A stretch of DNA of 64,000 nucleotides from JADCRZ01 sp037718865 (GTDB taxonomy: Bacteria > Bacteroidota > Bacteroidia > Chitinophagales > Chitinophagaceae). A program made the translations under genes and the position numbers. Below, in pieces: positions 43,125-51,246 of the stretch. The DNA lies in assembly GCA_037718865.1 (NCBI GenBank), contig JBBJMP010000004.1, positions 186,001-250,000 on the forward strand, in the 5' to 3' direction. The notes under the pieces are model-generated. The model ran no database searches. It was not told where the DNA came from and worked only from the letters and a program-made list of their open reading frames with translations. Position 1 is the first letter of the stretch, and every line of letters begins with the position of its first letter.

Positions 43125-44378
43125 TTATTGAATTTCAGCCATATCAGGAATTTCCGCCACTTTGTATTCTCCACTGTCTAATTTATGCTTAGTTTCGGAA
43201 AATGCCTGTAGGGTTAATTCAATGTCTTCGTCTGTATGAGCAGCTGTAGGTATTAGTCGGTAAATGATCTGCCCTTTAGGGATAACCGGGAAAACTACAA
43301 TGGAACAGAATATATGGTAATTTTCTCTTAGGTCAAGAATCATGGCCGTCGCCTCGGGCACATCCCCCTTCATATAAACCGGTGTTACAGGACTGTTGGT
43401 TTTACCAATATCAAACCCTCTTTCTTTAAGACCTGTTTGCAGCTTGTTTACATTACTCCAGAGCTTCTGTTTAAGTTCAGGCATTCTTTTCAGCATTTCC
43501 ATCCGTTTGAGCATTCCTTCCACCACGATCATAGGCAGGCTTTTAGCAAATATCTGTGATCTGGTATTGTAGCGCAGGTAAGAAAGCACATTTTTCGGTC
43601 CGGCTATAAAGGCCCCGATACTTCCCATCGATTTGACGAACGTAGAAAAATACAGGTCTATTTCATCCTGGCAGCCCTGTGCTTCATCTGCCCCGGCTCC
43701 CGTAGGGCCCATGCTTCCAAATCCATGAGCGTCATCGATAAATATACGGAACGAATACTTTCGTTTTAACTGAACAAGTTCCTTTAATTTGCCCTGGTCT
43801 CCAGCCATTCCAAAAACACCTTCCGTAATTACAAGGATGCCCCCGCCTGACTTCTCCGACATTTTCACGGCGCGTTGAAGTTGCTTTTCACAATCTTCCA
43901 TATCGTTGTGTTTATAGGCATAGCTATAACCCATATGTAACCGGATACCGTCAACAATACAGGCATGGCTTTCTGCATCATACACAATCACATCACGGCG
44001 GTTAACCAATGCATCAATGCAACTCATGATGCCTTGATAGCCGAAATTCAGCAGCATGACGTCTTCTTTATTTACAAATCCGGCAATCACTTTTTCCAAT
44101 TGATCGTGCAAAGAACTATTGCCGCTCATCATTCTTGCACCCATCGGATAACCCATTCCCCATTTGGCCGCTGCTTCCGCATCCGCTTTCCTCGCCTCCG
44201 GATGATTGGCCATACCCAGGTAGTTGTTGAGGCTCCAGACAATTTTTTCCCGGCCACGGAACATCATTCTGTTGCCGAGTTCACCTTCCAGCTTGGGAAA
44301 CGCAAAATACCCATGAGCCCTTTTCATATGCTGACCTAGCGGGCCTCCGTTTACTAGCTTCTCGAAAACATCTGCCAT
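43125..44378 (-). CDS. PLP-dependent alpha-oxoamine synthase (serine palmitoyltransferase / cysteate acyltransferase type)
   Basis: This enzyme belongs to the family that condenses an amino acid with an acyl-CoA or acyl-ACP. The 417-residue protein shows WSLNNYLGMANHPE, GARMMSGNSSLHDQLE, the VYDAESHACIVDGIRL block, DDAHGFGSMGPTGAG at about 216-230 and the PLP-binding lysine near residue 249 in TFVKSMGSIGAFIAG. In Bacteroidota, homologues make the backbone of sphingolipids from serine or sulfonolipids from cysteate, and both lipids are plausible in Chitinophagaceae. 2-Amino-3-ketobutyrate ligase or KAPA synthase are less likely given the N-terminal extension (GQHMKRAHGYFAFPKLEGE). There is no operon partner. 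Confidence 0.8.
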   Translation of the reverse strand: MADVFEKLVNGGPLGQHMKRAHGYFAFPKLEGELGNRMMFRGREKIVWSLNNYLGMANHPEARKADAEAAAKWGMGYPMGARMMSGNSSLHDQLEKVIAGFVNKEDVMLLNFGYQGIMSCIDALVNRRDVIVYDAESHACIVDGIRLHMGYSYAYKHNDMEDCEKQLQRAVKMSEKSGGGILVITEGVFGMAGDQGKLKELVQLKRKYSFRIFIDDAHGFGSMGPTGAGADEAQGCQDEIDLYFSTFVKSMGSIGAFIAGPKNVLSYLRYNTRSQIFAKSLPMIVVEGMLKRMEMLKRMPELKQKLWSNVNKLQTGLKERGFDIGKTNSPVTPVYMKGDVPEATAMILDLRENYHIFCSIVVFPVIPKGQIIYRLIPTAAHTDEDIELTLQAFSETKHKLDSGEYKVAEIPDMAEIQ

Positions 44379-44558
44379 ATCATGTAAACTATTAATAGGT
44401 TTAAAATGAGGCTAAGATAATGCTTTTAAGAGCACAGATAATTTTTACCATACCGGGATTTAATCGGCGCAGATTTGCATGTTTGTTACCAAATAATTAA
44501 TCTGCTGAACCTGGGACAATTATTCATGTTGTCTATCCTATAAGAGAATACATTGAAA

Positions 44559-44566
44559 TACATTTG
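44559..44566 (+). promoter_or_regulatory. -7 box (TACATTTG) upstream of the PafA-type gene
   Basis: TACATTTG matches TAnnTTTG and ends 15 bases before the ATG at 44582. The box overlaps a possible TTG start at 44564, which makes that start unlikely. The upstream -33 element is not clear. Confidence 0.4.
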
Positions 44567-44581
44567 CGTCAAATATCGTTT

Positions 44582-46207
44582 ATGCCATTTTTCGCACTGC
44601 TGTTCATGATGTTGTTATCCGTACCTGCAAGGATAATTGCCCAGCAATTACCTGCGCCCGAACGCCCAAAATTAATAGTAGGAATCGTGATTGACCAGAT
44701 GAGATGGGATTACTTGTACAGGTATGCGGAAAGGTATACACAGAACGGTTTCAGGCGATTGGTAAACCAGGGATTTTCCTGCGAAAACACCTTCATATCG
44801 TATACTCCTACATATACAGCTGCGGGCCACGCCGGCATCTACACAGGATCAGTTCCGGCAATACATGGTATTGTCGGAAACAATTGGTACGAACGAAAAC
44901 TTGGAAGGAATGTTTACTGCACGGACGACAGTACTGTAATAACCGTTGGAAGCGGTTCTGACGCCGGAAAAATGTCTCCCCGAAATATGATGACCACTAC
45001 TATAGGAGATGAATTGCGACTTGCCAGTAATTATGAGTCAAAGGTCATCGGTATTGCGCTGAAAGACAGGGGTTCAATTTTGCCTGCAGGCCATTCGGCT
45101 AATGCAGCATACTGGTTCGACGACGCAACGGGTGGTTGGGTGAGCAGTTCGTATTATATGAAAGAATTGCCAAAATGGGTCATGCAGTTTAATCATAAAA
45201 AGCTTCCGGATCAGATACTCAACACCAACTGGAACACCTTATTCCCTATCGACACCTATACACAAAGTTCGGCAGACGCCAGGAGCTACGAAAACAACTT
45301 GCCGGGAGAAGACAATGGCTTTCCACACATTACATCCACTATAAAAAACAACAAATACCTATCTTTCCGTTATACACCATCTGCCAACACGTTTACGTTT
45401 GAAATGGCAAAAGCGGCTGTTGAAGGTGAAGAACTGGGTTTGCGGAATGCTACAGATTTGCTTGCGGTAAGTTTATCATCAACGGATTACATAGGCCATG
45501 AATTTGGTCCTAACTCCATAGAAGTTGAGGATACTTATCTCCGGCTCGATAAAGACATCGGTGATTTTATTAGTTACCTGGATCGAAAAATAGGAAGGTC
45601 CGGTTATCTGCTGTTTTTATCAGCTGATCACGGAGTGGCGCATGTTCCGGCTTTCCTAAAAGAAAAGGGTGTGCCGGCAGGTGTGCTTGATGACGAAGTG
45701 ATCCGGGAATTGCTGGAAAAAACGATTGCCGGGCAGTTTGGCATAAGACCCGTTTTGAAGGTGATTAACTACCAGGTTTATCTTGACCACAACAAGCTCG
45801 ATGTTCCAGGGAAAGATAAAGATATTATTACAGAAACGATCATTTCGACACTGCTGTCAAGAAATGAAATTGCAAACGCTTACCGGCTAGATCGGCCTGC
45901 CATGATCAACCTTCCGGAGAAAATACGGGACAGGCTGATAAATGGCTATAATCAAAAGCGAAGTGGTGATATCCAATTTATATACAAGCCCGGCTATTTC
46001 GACGGAGGCGACAAGGGCACTACACATGGCACATGGAACCCGTACGATTCGCATATTCCCCTTTTATGGTTCGGATGGAAAATAAAACCAGGTAAAACAA
46101 ACCGGGAAGTATATATGGCTGATATTGCACCTACTATAACCGCAATGTTAAAGATTCAAATGCCCAATGGTTGCATGGGTAATGTGATTGAGGAAGTCAC
46201 CCGGTAA
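44582..46207 (+). CDS. PafA-type alkaline phosphatase (exported)
   Basis: This exported metal-dependent phosphatase has 541 residues. A signal peptide ends near residue 20 (RIIAQQ). Active-site residues line up closely with the Elizabethkingia enzyme PafA: D38 in GIVIDQMRWDY, nucleophile T79 in TPTYTAAGH, N100 in GIVGNNWY, and K161/R163 in ALKDRGS where PafA has K162/R164. Later metal ligands are in SSTDYIGHEFG, SADHGVAH and GTTHGTWNPYD. In Bacteroidota PafA releases phosphate from organic phosphates even when phosphate is plentiful. I start at ATG 44582 because the hydrophobic signal begins there. A candidate terminator follows. Confidence 0.9.
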   Translation: MPFFALLFMMLLSVPARIIAQQLPAPERPKLIVGIVIDQMRWDYLYRYAERYTQNGFRRLVNQGFSCENTFISYTPTYTAAGHAGIYTGSVPAIHGIVGNNWYERKLGRNVYCTDDSTVITVGSGSDAGKMSPRNMMTTTIGDELRLASNYESKVIGIALKDRGSILPAGHSANAAYWFDDATGGWVSSSYYMKELPKWVMQFNHKKLPDQILNTNWNTLFPIDTYTQSSADARSYENNLPGEDNGFPHITSTIKNNKYLSFRYTPSANTFTFEMAKAAVEGEELGLRNATDLLAVSLSSTDYIGHEFGPNSIEVEDTYLRLDKDIGDFISYLDRKIGRSGYLLFLSADHGVAHVPAFLKEKGVPAGVLDDEVIRELLEKTIAGQFGIRPVLKVINYQVYLDHNKLDVPGKDKDIITETIISTLLSRNEIANAYRLDRPAMINLPEKIRDRLINGYNQKRSGDIQFIYKPGYFDGGDKGTTHGTWNPYDSHIPLLWFGWKIKPGKTNREVYMADIAPTITAMLKIQMPNGCMGNVIEEVTR

Positions 46208-46254
46208 AAGCCGTGTTTACTTCCTGCGTCGGCAACTTTTATAACGGCTTTTTT
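46206..46254 (+). terminator. Terminator after the PafA-type gene
   Basis: The 9-bp arms 46206-46214 (aaaagccgt) and 46244-46252 pair perfectly around a 29-base loop and lead into a run of six T. The left arm touches the stop codon. The long loop makes it less certain than the other terminators here. Confidence 0.5.
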
Positions 46255-46290
46255 GCCGCAGGTATAAAAAAATACTTAAAAGACGCTGAT

Positions 46291-46325
46291 TTTGAAATGT
46301 CATAGACGCGTTTCACTTAGATTTG
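46291..46325 (+). promoter_or_regulatory. Candidate promoter of the M16 protease gene
   Basis: TTTG (46291-46294) and TAGATTTG (46318-46325) are 23 bases apart. The expected start site near 46332 lies between the two possible ATG codons (46323 and 46356), so only the downstream one would be in the transcript. Confidence 0.5.
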
Positions 46326-46355
46326 CTGCCTGATCATCTTCAACAAACTTTTTAT

Positions 46356-49220
46356 ATGAAAACTTTCAGCATATCATCCTGTAAATGGATGCTATTATCT
46401 GCCCTTTTTTGTTTCCATCTCACGGTAATTGCACAAACCAGCGTCTCGGAAAAATTACCTGTTGATCCGAAAGTAAAGATAGGCAAGCTGCCAAACGGCC
46501 TCACCTATTATATCCGTCAGAATAAGAAACCGGAACAAAAAGTGGAGTTGCGTCTGGTAGTAAATGCCGGATCGATTCTGGAAGATGAAACTCAGCAGGG
46601 ACTTGCCCACATGAGTGAACACATGGCTTTTAACGGCACTACTAATTTCAAAAAAAATGACATTGTTTCCTTCCTGCAAGACATCGGCGTGGGTTTTGGC
46701 AACGATTTGAATGCTTATACCAGTTTTGACGAAACCGTATACATGCTTCCCATACCTACCGACAAACCCGGTAACCTGGAAAAAGGCTTTAAAGTACTGG
46801 AGGATTGGGCTCATGGGATTGCGTTCAATACGGAGGATATTGATCAGGAACGTGCCATTATCCTGGAGGAAAGCCGCTCGGGAAAGGGCGCCTCAGACCG
46901 GATGTTGAAAAAAATGTTTCCACGGCTTTTAGAAGGCTCAATATATGCAAAGCGTTTACCTATTGGGTTAGACAGCGTTATCAAAAATTTTAAACATGAT
47001 GAAATACGCCGGTTCTATAAAGAGTGGTACCGGCCAGACCTGATGGCTGTGATTGTTGTCGGAGACATAACTCCTTCCCTGGCAGAGACGATGGTAAAAA
47101 AGCATTTTTCTTCCCTTGTAAATCCTTCTGAGCCGCGTCCGAGAGTAAAGGCAGAACTGCCACCCTATAAATCCAGCGATGCCATGGTTATTACTGACAA
47201 AGAAGCAACGGGCTATAGTGTTTCCATTAATTATGCAGCTTATGTTAACGAAGCTTCAACGACACTGGGTGATTATCGCAAGGATATGGTTAAACAGATA
47301 TTTACTTCCTTATTAAATCAGCGCTTGCAGGAGCTGGCCCAAAAGGAAAACCCTCCGTTTTTGCTCGGGTCAGTAAATTTTGGATCATACGCCCGGGGAT
47401 ATGAAGCTTTCAGCGCCTATGCCAATGCAGGAACCGGGGATGTAGCAAGAAGCCTCAATGCACTGGCTGAAGAAATTGAACGGGTTAAAAGGTTTGGATT
47501 CACCGCGACGGAATTAGAAAGGGCAAAAAAGAACATTCTGAATAGCTATGAAAGGGCGTATAACGATCGTGAAAAAACAGAATCTGTAAATTTTACACAG
47601 GAATACATCAATCATTTTTTGGAGAACGAAGCAAGTCCCGGTATCGAAAAAGAGTTTGGATATGTAAAAGAGCTGTTACCTGCAATTACGTTGGAAGATG
47701 TCAACGCTATAGTTTCCAGATTTAAAGATGAAAAGAATCGATTTGTTTATGTTTTAGGCCCGGATCCAAAAGCTAACGAAAAGCTGCCAGAAGGAAAAGA
47801 CCTGCTGGCCATCCTTGATTCCAGGGAAAAAGCGGAGGTTACTGCCTATGAGGAAAAAGCAATTGCAAGTGCATTATTGAATGCTGAGCCAAAAGCCGGA
47901 AGGGTATTATCTAAAACTACAAATATTGTTTTAACGACAACTGTCCTTAAATTAAGTAATGGTGTAACGGTGACACTTAAGCCTACCGATTTCAAAAATG
48001 ATCAGATCGTTATGGGAGCTACAAGGGCGGGAGGCAAAAACCTGTATGGCCTTGCTGATAAGTACAATGCTGAGTATGCCGCTTCAATTGTATCAACCAT
48101 GGGTGTAGGAGAATTTTCACCCACTGACCTGCGTAAGGTGCTTGCTGGCAAATCAGTATCTGTAAACCCGGTATTTTCAGCTATTTCAGAAGGCGTAAGG
48201 GGTAATTCAAGTGTAAAAGACCTGGAAGCTCTTTTTCAGTTAACTCATCTTTATTTTACCGCACCCCGGAAAGATACTGCCCTGTTTAATTCGTTCGTAC
48301 AAAAAAATAAATCGCAATTTGCCATGCTCAGCGCCAATCCGCAAACTGCATTTATTGATACCATGTATAGAGTTTTATACAACAATAATCCTCTGGCGCC
48401 GGTAACCGTTCCCAAAAGCGAGTATTTTGATAAGATCAGCTTGGACCGGTCTTTTGCCATTTATAAGGAGCGTTTTGGTGACGCAAAGGGAATGCATTTC
48501 GTTTTTGTAGGCAGTTTCAAAGAAGAACAGATCATTCCTTTAATTGAAAAGTACATTGCCAGCCTCCCTGTGGCAAATGGCAAATCGGTTTTCGTGGATA
48601 ATAAGGTGCGTTCGATCACAGGTAAACATACGTTAACCGTGAATAAAGGAAAAGAAGAAAAGAGTTTAATACTTGCTTTTTACACTGGCGAACAACCCTA
48701 TAGCGAAGAGTTGGAATTCAAATTACAAGCGCTTAGTGAGGTACTGAATATACGCATCATTGAAGAGCTCAGGGAAAAGGTACAGGGTATTTACGGGGGA
48801 GGCACATTTGCAAGTTTTGAAAAGATTCCTTACTCTAATTATGGCTTTATTCTGCAATTGCCTTGCGGACCTGAGAAAGTAGACACTTTATTACTAGCCG
48901 TACACAAAGAATTCGATGACATTACAAAAAATGGTCCGGGTCAGGGATATCTTGATAAAGTAAAAAAGCAGTGGATTGAACAACATAAAATCAGGATAAA
49001 GGAAAATGGTACCTGGCTCAACCAGATACTGGAGTACAGTTTACAGGGAGGGGATCCGAAACGGTTCATTGGATATGAGAAATATGTTAGTCAACTAACG
49101 GTAAAAGATGTGCAGCAAGCTGCCCAACTGGTGTTCAATGGAAAGAACCAGTTTACGGCTGTGCTGATGCCTGAAAATTATACACCTGCAAATAAGGCCA
49201 AAAGTAAGATTGAGTTCTGA
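46356..49220 (+). CDS. M16 family zinc metalloprotease (pitrilysin-like, two-domain)
   Basis: This exported protease has 954 residues with a signal peptide (MLLSALFCFHLTVIAQ). The inverted zinc motif is H85-M-S-E88-H89, preceded by NAGSILEDETQQGLA. The distal zinc-binding Glu is expected in the NTEDIDQERAIILEES region. The second, inactive M16 half begins around residue 530 and ends with YSNYGFILQLPCGPEKV and a Lys-rich C-terminus. This long two-repeat form is common in Bacteroidota and acts on peptides in the periplasm. The ATG at 46356 is preferred over 46323 for the signal peptide and promoter position. Confidence 0.9.
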   Translation: MKTFSISSCKWMLLSALFCFHLTVIAQTSVSEKLPVDPKVKIGKLPNGLTYYIRQNKKPEQKVELRLVVNAGSILEDETQQGLAHMSEHMAFNGTTNFKKNDIVSFLQDIGVGFGNDLNAYTSFDETVYMLPIPTDKPGNLEKGFKVLEDWAHGIAFNTEDIDQERAIILEESRSGKGASDRMLKKMFPRLLEGSIYAKRLPIGLDSVIKNFKHDEIRRFYKEWYRPDLMAVIVVGDITPSLAETMVKKHFSSLVNPSEPRPRVKAELPPYKSSDAMVITDKEATGYSVSINYAAYVNEASTTLGDYRKDMVKQIFTSLLNQRLQELAQKENPPFLLGSVNFGSYARGYEAFSAYANAGTGDVARSLNALAEEIERVKRFGFTATELERAKKNILNSYERAYNDREKTESVNFTQEYINHFLENEASPGIEKEFGYVKELLPAITLEDVNAIVSRFKDEKNRFVYVLGPDPKANEKLPEGKDLLAILDSREKAEVTAYEEKAIASALLNAEPKAGRVLSKTTNIVLTTTVLKLSNGVTVTLKPTDFKNDQIVMGATRAGGKNLYGLADKYNAEYAASIVSTMGVGEFSPTDLRKVLAGKSVSVNPVFSAISEGVRGNSSVKDLEALFQLTHLYFTAPRKDTALFNSFVQKNKSQFAMLSANPQTAFIDTMYRVLYNNNPLAPVTVPKSEYFDKISLDRSFAIYKERFGDAKGMHFVFVGSFKEEQIIPLIEKYIASLPVANGKSVFVDNKVRSITGKHTLTVNKGKEEKSLILAFYTGEQPYSEELEFKLQALSEVLNIRIIEELREKVQGIYGGGTFASFEKIPYSNYGFILQLPCGPEKVDTLLLAVHKEFDDITKNGPGQGYLDKVKKQWIEQHKIRIKENGTWLNQILEYSLQGGDPKRFIGYEKYVSQLTVKDVQQAAQLVFNGKNQFTAVLMPENYTPANKAKSKIEF

Positions 49221-49392
49221 AAGGTTGGGTTTTGATGACAGGAAAGAGAATGGGTTCCTTCGAAAACCCTCTTCCTGTCTCATCGGGTTTGTAGCACCCT
49301 GCTCTGAAGAGATTTTAAATGATGCCAACAGGTCTTTATACGAAAATGATAAGGGCATTGAAATGGCAGGAAAACGTTCAATAGGTGCCCAT

Positions 49393-49416
49393 AAAAAAGT
49401 CCGGCAAAGCCGGACT
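49393..49416 (-). terminator. Intrinsic terminator of the RNA-binding protein gene
   Basis: On the minus strand an 8-bp perfect stem (agtccggc / gccggact, 49398-49405 with 49409-49416) with a 3-base loop runs into six T (49398-49393). It lies 29 bases after the stop codon of the RRM protein gene. It is a textbook rho-independent terminator. Confidence 0.9.
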
Positions 49417-49444
49417 AACGTTTCATTTATACTGGTTACAAGAT

Positions 49445-49879
49445 CTAGTAGTCATTTCTTCTATTGAAACCACCGCCGCTGCTGCTTCTGCCACCACCGC
49501 TGCTACCGCCATAACCGCCACCGCCACGGCTTCCACCGCTACTATTGCCGCCACCGCCATAACCGCCCCGGCTTCCACCGCCGCCGCCGGTACCAAAGCT
49601 CTTCTTTTTAAATCCACCGCCACCGGCGCCGCCTTGTTTAGGTTGAGATTCGTTAACAACAATGCTGCGACCTGAAATTTCAGTTCCGTTCAGGCCGTCA
49701 ATTGCAGCCTGACCTTCACTGTCATTGGTCATTTCAACAAAACCAAAGCCTTTGCTCCGGTTGTTGTTAAATTTGTCTGTAACGATTTTTGCCGAAGTTA
49801 CTTCACCGTAAGGGGCAAATAAATCTTGTAGGTCCTGCTCAGTCATCGTCCAACTGAGGTTTCCAACGTAAATGTTCAT
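49445..49879 (-). CDS. RRM RNA-binding protein with Gly-rich tail
   Basis: The 144-residue single-RRM protein belongs to the bacterial Rbp group, thought to bind mRNA and assist in cold or stress adaptation. The RRM spans residues 1-80 with RNP2 NIYVGNLSW and RNP1 KGFGFVEM. Residues about 85-140 are made of Gly, Ser and Arg (for example GGGYGGSSGGGR), like the RGG tails of eukaryotic proteins. I use ATG 49879. The open frame further up to 49990 has no RRM character. A 217-base leader up to rplI may hold regulatory structure, but I see no clear element. Confidence 0.92.
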   Translation of the reverse strand: MNIYVGNLSWTMTEQDLQDLFAPYGEVTSAKIVTDKFNNNRSKGFGFVEMTNDSEGQAAIDGLNGTEISGRSIVVNESQPKQGGAGGGGFKKKSFGTGGGGGSRGGYGGGGNSSGGSRGGGGYGGSSGGGRSSSGGGFNRRNDY

Positions 49880-50096
49880 CTTAAAAAATTTTAAATAAAT
49901 AAATAAACCATAATGAACACAGCACCAATGAGTCAGAGAAACATTTACTTTGAAACGCTCAGAGAATAATTGCGAAACTGTAAAGATCATTAAAGGCTTA
50001 ACGAAGATATATAATTGTACTTAGATAAATTATTTTTTTGGTGCAAAAAAATAAAAAAAACAGTACTTCAAACGGGCCTTTCCACACTAGAACCGG

Positions 50097-50543
50097 CTAG
50101 TCCGCTACAACTTCAAATTCCAAATCTGTGTGATTGCCATTTCCAAAATCAATAACGGCTTTATAAGTCCCTAATTCTTTTACTTCGTCGGGAATACTTA
50201 TCCGCTTACGGTCAATCTCATAACCTTTCTGGTCGCGGATCGCCCGGGCTATCTGTAATGCTGTCACGCTACCGAATATTTTACCGCTGGTACCGGTTTT
50301 AGCACCGATTTTCAAAGGAGCAGCTTTTAAAATGTCAATGACGTTATTTATTTCCGCAAGCAGTTTTTCTTCTTTTTTACGGAGTTGCTTCATTTTTTCT
50401 TCCATCTGCTTAAGGTTAGATGGGCTAGCTTCTACTGCCATTTTGCCTGGTATCAGAAAATTACGTGCATACCCATTTTTTACAGTCACCAATTCGTTGG
50501 TGCCACCTAAATTATCCACATCTTGTATTAATATGACTTGCAT
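50097..50543 (-). CDS. rplI: 50S ribosomal protein L9
   Basis: Ribosomal protein bL9 binds 23S rRNA at the L1 stalk side. The 148 residues show the N-terminal signature VILIQDVDNLGGTNELVTVKNGYARNFLIPGKMA, the long central helix (LKQMEEKMKQLRKKEEKLLAEI) and the C-terminal domain GKIFGSVTALQIARAI. It is the third gene of rpsF-rpsR-rplI. Its start is preceded by a strong Shine-Dalgarno site, unlike most genes in the window. Confidence 0.97.
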   Translation of the reverse strand: MQVILIQDVDNLGGTNELVTVKNGYARNFLIPGKMAVEASPSNLKQMEEKMKQLRKKEEKLLAEINNVIDILKAAPLKIGAKTGTSGKIFGSVTALQIARAIRDQKGYEIDRKRISIPDEVKELGTYKAVIDFGNGNHTDLEFEVVAD

Positions 50544-50545
50544 GG

Positions 50546-50553
50546 CCTCCTCC
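50546..50553 (-). promoter_or_regulatory. Strong Shine-Dalgarno site of rplI
   Basis: On the minus strand GGAGGAGG fills the 10-base gap between the rpsR stop codon and the rplI ATG, ending 2 bases before the start with a core GGAGG at normal distance. Because it is the whole spacer, it is not explained by coding constraint. Most other starts in the window show no such site. Confidence 0.75.
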
Positions 50554-50820
50554 TTACTTTAAAAGATCAGTTACATAGGGCAATATTGCCATTTGACGTG
50601 CTTTTTTTACTGCCTGTGATACTTTACGCTGGAATTTCAGTGAATTGCCGGTAATTCTTCTGGGAAGTAATTTGCCCTGTTCGTTCAGGAATTTTTTTAA
50701 AAACTCGGCATCTTTGTAATCAATATACTTAATGCCCAGTTTTTCAAAACGGCTATATTTTTTTTGCCTTTTTTCCGTTTTAATCGCCGTTAAATACTTG
50801 ATTTCATTAGTCTTTGCCAT
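50554..50820 (-). CDS. rpsR: 30S ribosomal protein S18
   Basis: Ribosomal protein bS18 partners bS6 on the platform of the small subunit. The 88 residues include the hallmark IKYIDYKDAEFLKKFLNEQGKLLPRRITGNSLKFQRKVSQAVKKARQMAILPYV. It starts 2 bases after the rpsF stop codon. Known structural work on Bacteroidota ribosomes shows bS21, bS18 and bS6 enclosing the 16S anti-Shine-Dalgarno tail, so this gene is part of that mechanism. An AGGAGG site precedes it. Confidence 0.97.
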   Translation of the reverse strand: MAKTNEIKYLTAIKTEKRQKKYSRFEKLGIKYIDYKDAEFLKKFLNEQGKLLPRRITGNSLKFQRKVSQAVKKARQMAILPYVTDLLK

Positions 50821-50822
50821 GT

Positions 50823-51176
50823 TTAAGCCTCCTGTTTTTCAGTTGCTGCAGTTACACCACTTCTCCTTTTTGCATTGTACTCGACGGCGTATTTATCGAG
50901 CGCAGTGAACATGTGCCGCATGACATTATCGTCACGAAGAAGTTGAATTTTCAACTTCTCATTGAAGTCGGATGGCGCGTTATATTGCAATACCCAATAA
51001 AGACCGGTAGTCTTTTTGCTTATCGCATACGCCAGTGATTTTAATCCCCAGGCATTGGTATGCAGCATTTCACCGTTGTTTTCAGTGACCATGTCGACAT
51101 ATTTTTTCTGAGCGGCTTTATATTCCTCCTCGGATAATACAGGGGTAAAAATCACCATCAATTCGTAATTGTTCAT
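50823..51176 (-). CDS. rpsF: 30S ribosomal protein S6
   Basis: Ribosomal protein bS6 binds bS18. The 117-residue protein starts MNNYELMVIFTPVLSEEEYKAAQKK and contains LAYAISKKTTGLYWVLQYNAP and the RDDNVMRHMFTALDKYAVEYN end. I use ATG 51176. The upstream extension to 51230 lies over the promoter. It is the first gene of a three-gene r-protein operon with one of the best promoter matches in the window. Its last codons also contain the AGGAGG site for rpsR at 50828-50833. Confidence 0.96.
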   Translation of the reverse strand: MNNYELMVIFTPVLSEEEYKAAQKKYVDMVTENNGEMLHTNAWGLKSLAYAISKKTTGLYWVLQYNAPSDFNEKLKIQLLRDDNVMRHMFTALDKYAVEYNAKRRSGVTAATEKQEA

Positions 51177-51211
51177 TTCTGTTTTTGATTTAGATTTAAT
51201 TTTATGGGCTG

Positions 51212-51242
51212 CAAAGGTATACCAAACCACCCATTAATCAAA
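51212..51242 (-). promoter_or_regulatory. Promoter of the rpsF-rpsR-rplI operon
   Basis: On the minus strand TTTG (51242-51239), 19 bases, then TACCTTTG (51219-51212) exactly fits the Bacteroidota -33/-7 consensus. It predicts a leader of about 30 bases before the rpsF ATG. The upstream -33 box lies next to the stop codon of the upstream T9SS gene. Confidence 0.75.
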
Positions 51243-51246
51243 ACCA

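Noticed and set aside
49210..49467. Plus-strand open frame of 85 codons after the M16 protease gene
   Set aside because: It runs through the protease stop region, an intrinsic terminator and the start of the antisense RNA-binding gene, and its translation shows no domain or signal.
49385..49675. Plus-strand Ala/Thr-rich open frame opposite the Gly-rich tail of the RRM protein
   Set aside because: It is the shadow of the Gly/Ser codon repeats on the other strand.
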